Below, in pieces: positions 57,340 through 64,000 of a stretch of 64,000 bases of DNA (positions are counted from its first letter, which is position 1; every line of letters begins with the position of its first letter). A model generated the notes under the pieces. That model did not search any database. It was not told the origin of the DNA and worked only from the letters and a program-made list of their open reading frames with translations. The stretch spans positions 496,001-560,000 of the forward strand of contig LNKV01000005.1 in assembly GCA_001465935.1 (NCBI GenBank). The letters run 5' to 3'. A program made the translations under genes and the position numbers. Source of the DNA: Clarireedia homoeocarpa. Taxonomy: Eukaryota; Ascomycota; Leotiomycetes; Helotiales; Rutstroemiaceae.

Positions 57340-58638
57340 ATGGACTCCACCACCACCACCACCACCACCACCACCACCACTACCACACCCGCACCTCCAC
57401 ACCCCAAATATGCTTACGCAACCCTCGTAACCACCCCAAGCTACCTCCCCGGCGCTCTCCTCCTCGCACACTCCCTCCACAAACACAACTCCCGCTACCC
57501 TCTCATCCTCCTACACACCAATCTCCCACCCTCCTATCTCTCACTTCTCGAGCGCGAAGCCCGCCAAACAAACATAATCCTCCAGCCCACCACTCTCCTC
57601 GACATCAGCCCCGGCTTCGGCGTCGCCGAGCGCTTCAAAGACACCTGGACCAAGCTGCAAGTATTCTCTCTCTGGCGTTCCGGCTGGTCGCGCATCTGCT
57701 TCCTCGACGCCGACATGCTTATCTTCCGGAACATGGACGAAGTGATGGACTTCCCCTTACGAGGATCCGAGCCCGGCGAACAGGGGAAAAGACTAGCTGC
57801 AAACCACGTGTGCGTGTGTAATCTCGACAACGATGCCTGGGCGCCGAAGGACTGGACGAAGGAGAACTGCGCGTACAAAGGCTTCTCACACCCCGACGCG
57901 CTACGGCATCCGGCTTTTGTTCCGAAGACCGGCTCGGGGAAGAAAACACATACGTTATTGAACGGAGGCATGTTTCTCTTTGAGCCGAGCGAAGAGACGT
58001 GGGATGATATGTGGAGATTTATCGCGGCACACAAGGAAGAGCTGCAGAATTACCAGTTTCCAGATCAGGATTTGCTGAAGGAGTGGTGGCGGGATAGGTG
58101 GTATGCGGTGGGGTGGAAATATAACGCGTTGAAGACGTGGAGGTATTGGCATCCGGAGATGGTGAGTGCCGGTGCTGCTTCTATTCCCATTTCTTTTTTT
58201 CTTTTTATTCCTGCTTAGGTATTTACACCGAGTATCTACCTCTTTTTTGATTTTAAAGTAAACCACTAACACACAACTGCTTAGTGGCGTGACGAAGAAG
58301 TCTCCGCCCTCCACTACATCGTCGACAAGCCGTGGAACAAGCGCATCGGCGCGGACGGCAAAGCAGGGTATCTCGGAAAGGACGGCGTAACGCACAAGTG
58401 GTGGTGGGACGAGTACGAGCGATGGGAGCGGGAGCGAGAAGATAGGAATGAGAGGGGGATATTGGGTTTAATGAGGGAGTTGGTTGCAAAACCTTTGGTT
58501 GAGAAGGAGAAGGAGACGGAAACGGAGACGGAGAAGGAGACGGAGAAGGAGAAGGATAGCGCGGCGCTTCAGGAGGAACTATCTGAGAAAGCGGATGCGG
58601 TCAATGAGGCGGATGGTGAAGTGGTTGAAGCGCGGTAG
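57340..58638 (+). CDS. Glycosyltransferase family 8 (glycogenin/galactinol synthase-like)
   Basis: Exons 57340-58161 and 58285-58638, 391 aa; the intron is 123 nt (GTGAGT...CTTAG). It starts with a poly-Thr run coded by ACC repeats (57349-57390), then a GT-A fold: YAYATLVTTPSYLPGALLLA, VAERFKDTWTKLQVFSLW, RICFLDADMLIFRN with the metal-binding DxD (D123, D125), LNGGMFLFEPS, FPDQDLL, and after the intron HYIVDKPWNKR. These are the hallmarks of GT8 enzymes of the glycogenin / galactinol synthase type, using UDP-sugars and Mn2+. There is no signal peptide or TM segment, so a cytosolic enzyme. The autoglucosylated tyrosine context of true glycogenin is not evident and the C-terminus is a Glu/Lys/Thr-rich tail (EKETETETEKETEKEKD), so substrate is left open. 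Confidence 0.9.
57349..57390 (+). repeat. (ACC)n coding microsatellite
   Basis: About 12 to 13 ACC/ACT triplets coding the N-terminal poly-threonine of the GT8 protein; likely length-polymorphic. Confidence 0.9.
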
Positions 58639-59454
58639 AGGAAACCCAGCGTGTAAACAGCAGTAGGTGGGTAGTACAGTATAGTTGTGCTATCTCATTA
58701 TCAGCGAAAAATGGATCATCCTACTTTAGTTTAGGCATATGACTTCCCAAGCATAAAGCATTTCCAATCACACACGCACAACTTCAAAAGTCAAAGTCCC
58801 AGATCAGAGATACATAAGGGATAGAGAAAACATATCCAGCGTGGTCAGCGCTCGTACTATATTTCCTCCGCTTTCTGTTTTTGCACATGTCTCTGTATAA
58901 TCATCTGCATCTCCCATCTCCCATCTCCACCCCCTCGCCTTCACCTTTACCCTCCCCATCCTCACCCATCCATGCAATGAATGACTTGTAGATATACACG
59001 AAGTAAATGAACTTCCAAGTAGCAGAAAAAGAAAAAAGAAAATAGAAAGTCATCAGAATGTTCGTTCCCCCCTTTCCCTATCCCCTCATCGCAGCTTTTT
59101 GAACTGTACAGCAACTCAACGTTCCGCTCATGCTCTCTAACCCCCCGATTCCTCCCGTGATTAATTCCTTCTGCAGAACTCGTTCGCCACTTCCGTATGC
59201 ACTTTAAGCCAAAGTACTATATAATGGCAAAATACAAACAAACAAGTCCTGCTCAAATTTGGGTATCATGATTTTCAATTTCCGGTTCCCTTGTCACAAC
59301 ACCTCCTCAGAAGAGTGTGTACGGAAGAACATGAACAACACTGATGTCCCTAAGCTCTTGATACCATTGCAGATTTGTACATTTGGTGCGATGGCATGGG
59401 CGAGTCGCAGTGATCATCATACCTTTTCATGCCCCTTGGTAGTTATTAGGCAGC
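58639..59454. other. Convergent spacer GT8/YAK1
   Basis: 3' UTRs of two convergent genes; C/T-rich at 58905-58970. A 73-codon plus-strand frame at 59259-59480 overlaps the YAK1 3' end and shows nothing recognisable. Confidence 0.5.
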
Positions 59455-60055
59455 TCAATGCCACTGGTTCTGTCCCATAAAACCCTCTTCTAATGTTCTA
59501 TCTTCTAGATTCCGGATGAAGTCTCGGTTTCGTGTTGGAGCTTGTCCGCCTTGTGCAGCTCTACTGCCTCGCCTTCGTGCACTACCTGGGTTTCCATCAG
59601 GTGCTCCATCGGGTGGTGGGGGGTAATAGGCAGGACTGGGCTGCAAGCGGATTGGCTGGCTAGGATCGAGATGACTTGCAACTCTTTGAATCGTCACAGG
59701 AATACCTCCTTGCTGCACCTCCATTGTTGAAGCACGTTGCCGTCCTGATCTCATTGTGGCCTGGGCATAAAGACTCTGCGATTGCTGAGAAGGTCCAGCT
59801 CCATACTGTGCCGGCGGCATCTGTGCTGACGGCTGGCCCATCATGCCCATTTGGCCATACGAGCTCCCTTGCTGTGTAGGATATGGAGGCGGAGCACTTT
59901 GATGGTTGTTGTTAGGAGCGTACATGTTGTTATTGTTGTTGTAAATTGGAGGTGCCTGGCTTTGTGGAACTTGAGAGTATGAACCCAGAGGTACTCCAGC
60001 ATTATATGATGCCTGGGCCTGCGAATGGGCCTGCGAATGGGCCTGGGCCTGGGAA

Positions 60056-60090
<35 letters not shown>

Positions 60091-62449
60091 TTGTGCTTGT
60101 GCTTGTGCTGCCTGTGCTCGCTGCTTGCTTAATGCTTCGGCTTGCTGTTGTTGGGTTGTTCCGGGTGCTGGAGATCTATTGATGGCACTCGATTTAAGGT
60201 TCATAGGCGGCACAAATGGTCCAGTGAACTTTTGTTGCGTAATGAAAGGATGCAGTTTTGCTTGCTGTGGTGACCACCGTTCTAAGGGGTTGATATTGAG
60301 CAGGCCGCGAACAAAGTCGATGAATGCGACTCGATTGTTCATTTCTACAGTTGTGTGGTTAGCCAACATTTGGCATCTGCCGAATGGATAACTTACCTCG
60401 TTCTATCTCACTAGGCTTCATGTTCTTCCGTGGCATCGCGTAAGAGCGGATGATCTCAGGTAGAGTAGTTGCTTGGAAATACTTCTTGCTGGGCTGCTCC
60501 TTAGTTCCATGCTCACGCGAATACTGCTCCATCGACTTAAGGTGGTAAGTCCTCCTTCCATAGTCATCCACATCGTGCCTCTTCTCAAAGAACTCCCCGG
60601 ACTGCTTTCCCATTTCGAGCATCCAATTTGGTGGGTTGCCGAGCATTTCCACAATACGCGAGACCTGATTATATTCTGATGATCCAGGGAATAATGGAAG
60701 CCCCAAGAATAACTCCACCACAATACATCCCAAAGACCACATATCAATAGCTGAAGAATATGGCAATCCGAGTAACACTTCGGGAGATCGGTAGAACCTA
60801 GACTGAATGTATGTGTAAACAGTCTGCCGTTCATCGCAAGCTGATCCAAAGTCGATAATCTTAATAATTGGGCTCTCTAGATTTTTGAGCAAGATATTCT
60901 CGGGCTTCAAGTCGCAATGTATCAGTCGAGCTTTATTGAGTAAGCTCAAGCCATTCAGTAACTGCTGTGCGAACACTCGCACAAGTGTTGTGCTTAGCCC
61001 TCTGAATTGATTTTGCTTGATCAACTCGTACAGGTTAACACTCAGCAACTCGAAGACCAGGCAAAGATGTTGGCGGTGGATGAATGTATCTTTCAGTCGG
61101 AGGAGGTGGTGGTCATCATTTTTATCGAGCTTTGTATTAAGCTGCAGGCACAAGGTCAGTAAAGGTATAAAGCCACAGAATAAAGCGAGCTTACCAGATC
61201 CAAAACTGAGACTTCCATCATACTTTGGTTAAAGTAGGCAGTTCTGTTCTTGACCACCTTCACTGCGACAACTTCCTGAGTCTTCAAATTTTGGCACTTG
61301 ACGACTTGTCCAAAGGTACCTTGGCCAAGAACGTCTAGAATGAGGTATCGGTTCCTACTTGTTAATTAGCACTCCAAGGATGCTTCAATGCGCGGACACA
61401 AAACATACTTGTGACCAGTCTCTTCCGATCCCAGAATGTCATTCACGTATAGTATATAATCGCTGTCTTCATTATCAAATCCGTCATTCTTGACGCCCTT
61501 ACTTGGCTTCGTGAGCACCCTTCGAGGATTTCGGGACGACTCATATTTGAAACTAGGGTTGCATATTCGATAAGTCGACGGGAGATGGCTTGTAAGAGCT
61601 TGGAGTGGCTGGTTTATATAGAATTAGCACAGTAAAGAATCCAACATAGGTGATCTCTTGAACCAAACTTACACTTATAAATCCACCTTCTGGGTTTGCT
61701 CTACGAAACGCGGGTTGCGCATTAACTTTTGGTCGCAGATCGGTCGTAGTACGCACTTTCGTAAATTCTGGTACAGGGCCTCTTCCTGGAGGACCTTGCG
61801 CTGACTGGGGTACTGGTCGTCGAGGAGATTTGGCATCGTTGTTGCCAAAGACCGCATTTAGCTGTGCCGTTGCAGATGTTGGGTAGCTCTCATTGTTGTT
61901 ATTTGAAGAGTATGGCTGGATTGGTGGTAGTGTTTGACGATTCGAGTAGTAAGAAGTTGGAGAAGTGTAAGATACAGATTTCGAGGGTGACTGACGGCTG
62001 CTGGATGCCGGCGACATGTACTGACCTGAACTCTGCGGTGCCTGCTGCGACGTACTATACGGCGAGGTTGGCGACAAAGTCTCCATGGGAGAGTATCGTT
62101 GAGCTGCTGCCGAAGGTTCTTGTTGTGAGTGGTGCGATATGCCTCGACTACCTGATAGATGCTGTTGATGAGGGCGCATAGGATACTTCATATTGTAAGC
62201 GTCTCCAGAATCTTGCATGGCTACATCCCCGTTCCCGTCCCTCATTTGTGGTGTAGTAGGAGAAGCAGCAAGAGATTGCGGATGTGGTCCCAGACCTCCT
62301 TGATATTGATCGAAGGTAAAACTTGCGGGAGGTTGGGTTTGGGGGTTCGGGTTATAATCTCTAGCCATTTGTGGATGAGTTGGTGGGGGGTTTCCGTTGT
62401 GCCTTCTTGCAGAACCCGACGGGTCAGAATAATTCTGCCACTGGTCCAT
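59455..62449 (-). CDS. YAK1: DYRK-family protein kinase Yak1
   Basis: Exons 62449-61673, 61608-61409, 61354-61195, 61141-60397 and 60344-59455; total 2772 nt (923 aa), phases consistent, introns 52-64 nt. The N-terminal ~260 residues are Gln/Pro/Ser-rich and disordered. The kinase domain starts NRYLILDVLGQGTFGQVVK (~327), with catalytic Lys in VVAVKVVKN (K358), HCDLKPENILL (catalytic D456), DFG (D476), the DYRK activation loop TVYTYIQSRFYRSPE (YTY ~488-490) and AIDMWSLGCIVVELFLGLPL. The tail has a long (AQ)n/HSQAQ tract and NNNNN. Yak1 is a dual-specificity kinase that autophosphorylates the loop tyrosine and then acts on Ser/Thr. In fungi it antagonises PKA/TOR growth signalling, enters the nucleus on glucose loss and affects stress tolerance and conidiation. 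The AQ tract is encoded by GCCTGT/GCTTGT hexamers (60003-60117). Confidence 0.96.
60003..60117 (-). repeat. Hexanucleotide coding repeat (Ala-Gln)n in YAK1
   Basis: Runs of GCCTGG/GCCTGC/GCCTGT/GCTTGT on the plus strand, read on the minus strand as AQ and HSQAQ repeats (about 18 Ala-Gln or variants). In-frame and probably length-variable. Confidence 0.9.
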
Positions 62450-64000
62450 TGTGACGATTCGGTGGAGAAGGTTTCAAGACTTTGGGTGGGGGATATAGAG
62501 GATATTGGGCACGATTGTCGGCTTGTGAGGTAATGCGTAAAAGCACGAGTTTTTGGAGCGTCGCAGAGTTGTAGTCGAAGGAGCTCACTCATCACCCACC
62601 CAATGAGTGGGAATGGATGAACGCGTCGCAATAAAACCAAATGGAACCTCTATAGAGAGGGAGGACAGAGCCCTTTTTGTGATAGAAAAATTGCAGTATT
62701 TATCAACGATTCATGGCGGATTGTGAGGAAGAAGAAAGGAAGATTGGGGGGGGGTAGTATAGAGATAATTATTATTTCAGTATTCGGTATGTATTCAGAA
62801 GCACGATTAACTAATTGTGGTGAAATTAGAGGAATGGGAATGATGAATGATACAACAATGGCTGCGGGTTGATCGGCTCACACTGCATCTTTGCTAGATT
62901 GGAACTCAGAAGTCAGAAGTCAGAAGTCAGAAGTCAGAACTCACTACGGAACGCACTCTCTCTCTCTCTCTACTTTGCTCTGTGGCTCTGTGGCTCTGTG
63001 GCTCTGTGGCTCTGTGGCTTGTGGCTTGTGGCTCTGTACCTCGTACCGGCACCTCTGGGTTTTGTTACACTAGCGCGCAGCTGAGCTGTGGGTGGTAAAA
63101 TGGCAGGGTGATGGCAGAGTGACGGCAGAGTGGTGGGTGCAACAGGGTGGGCCTTTTTCAATCGCCTTCTGTGCCCAACCACCGAACCCAAGAACATGAA
63201 TAGTTAGCATGTCTACGTAGGATATGGATACAGAGCATTGCTTGTTCTAGGGGCACGACATCAACCCCCTGCCTGTGAGGGTCGAGGAAGGGGTGTAAAC
63301 AGAGGTGCAAGGTCCAAGGATACGGCATTGGCATGCTGCAACGCCCTCAAAGAGTTGTATCACCGCAATATTGGGAGGTGCCGAGTAGAACGTCTGCCCC
63401 AGGGGATGAATCGATGAGCGCCGTAGAATACAAACTGCAATGTTTTCGTCCCCTATTGAGTTAAGTTTCAGCAGCCGAATTTGCCAATACGAAGAACCAG
63501 CATCAAACAGTCCAGTCCGGTCCGGTCCACTCCAGTCCAGTCCAGAAAGGCCATTTCTGTCAAAGGACCGACTCAACAGCTTTGTTATTGGAAACCGGCT
63601 CTTCTCGTGGTCAGACAATCCAGATGAACACAACACAGTAAGCATCCATTGCTCTCTCCCTCTTAGTGTCTCTCCTAATAATTGAACAACTCACCCGTAC
63701 CCCCGTTTTGTGGCAGGCCGGTCTCTCCCCGGATATCATAATTGTGAGTGCCAGATGGGTACGGAGTACTTCGTACAGCGGACGTCTTCGAAGCTACTCG
63801 TAACTTACGCTCAGCCGTCGGCCATTCGAGACACGACAATGATGTAGTCTCGAATCGGATGGATGACGTTATTATCAAATGCATTGGATCCCATTTGATC
63901 TGATCATCAGAAATTTCCCCTCCAAGTCTCAAAGATAAGTACCAAACTTATACCATACCGTGGTCCGGTGAGAGAAATGAAAAAGCCTGCCATGTGAAAT
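62450..64000. other. YAK1 upstream region and window end; minisatellites
   Basis: Promoter and leader of YAK1 on the left, then no supported gene to the end. CAGAAGT heptamers at about 62907-62938, TGGCTCTG octamers at about 62980-63033, GGCAGAGTGA-like units at 63098-63133, and CCAGTCCGGT-like pentamers at 63509-63545. A G-run of 9 occurs near 62747. Confidence 0.5.
62905..63035. repeat. Two adjacent minisatellites
   Basis: Four to five copies of AGAAGTC (62908-62938), then after a CT run about six copies of TGGCTCTG or its shortened form TGGCTTG (62980-63033). Confidence 0.85.

Noticed and set aside
57249..57821. 190-codon plus-strand frame overlapping the GT8 gene
   Set aside because: Frame-shifted shadow of the GT8 exon; the GT8 frame has the DxD and all family motifs.
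31048..62449. Idea that eIF4G, Rictor, Yak1, NoxR, CCS1 and uricase form a functional cluster
   Set aside because: All are conserved single-copy housekeeping genes with separate promoters; the thematic overlap (TOR, redox) is likely coincidence without expression data.
1..64000. CRISPR arrays, complete tRNA or rRNA genes
   Set aside because: No regularly spaced repeats with unique spacers, and no sequence with both A-box and GGTTCGA-type B-box or rRNA signature was found by eye.

Overview
The window reads as nuclear DNA of a filamentous ascomycete. Genes are cut by short introns (about 50-130 nt) with GTAAGT-like donors, CTAAC-type branch sites and CAG/TAG acceptors. Several families are typical of moulds rather than yeasts: a NACHT-ankyrin STAND receptor, a PTH11/SAT4-like membrane protein, the NADPH-oxidase regulator NoxR and a CrgA-like RING-LON protein. 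A Leotiomycete (Helotiales) is my best guess from overall character, but this is inference. About half of the window is gene-poor, with microsatellites and transposon remnants.

Layout. 0-20 kb is accessory in flavour. It holds the 3' part of an LRR-guanylate kinase fusion gene, then a large NLR-type receptor (1645-6519, minus) with 26 near-identical ankyrin repeats. These are followed by a basic nuclear-type protein, a protein-kinase-like gene broken by one in-frame stop, and the RING-LON gene. A 3 kb low-complexity stretch carries two LTR-like relics, and a fungal rhodopsin-fold membrane protein closes the block. 20-31 kb has a GFA-family zinc protein, a decayed Ty1/copia gag-protease remnant, a small cysteine-rich protein and long stretches without genes.

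31-64 kb is a housekeeping block: eIF4G, the TORC2 subunit Rictor/Tsc11, urate oxidase, mitochondrial ribosomal protein uL13, the SOD1 copper chaperone CCS1, NoxR, a hemerythrin-domain protein, a GT8 glycosyltransferase and the DYRK kinase Yak1. Genes mostly alternate as convergent or divergent pairs, e.g. MRPL23/CCS1 sharing a 371 bp divergent promoter. Functional themes are nutrient/TOR signalling (eIF4G, Rictor, Yak1) and redox or metal biology (uricase, CCS1, NoxR, hemerythrin). The sequence gives no evidence that they form a cluster.

The most notable elements are the NLR repeat array with its block duplication and its P-loop on a 25-nt microexon, a 450-bp GT...AG in-frame segment inside eIF4G, and strong 5'-leader hairpins upstream of noxR and eIF4G. 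A solo LTR with a perfect 5-bp target duplication is also clear. Exon boundaries given below were worked out by hand from splice motifs and reading-frame consistency. No database search was possible.
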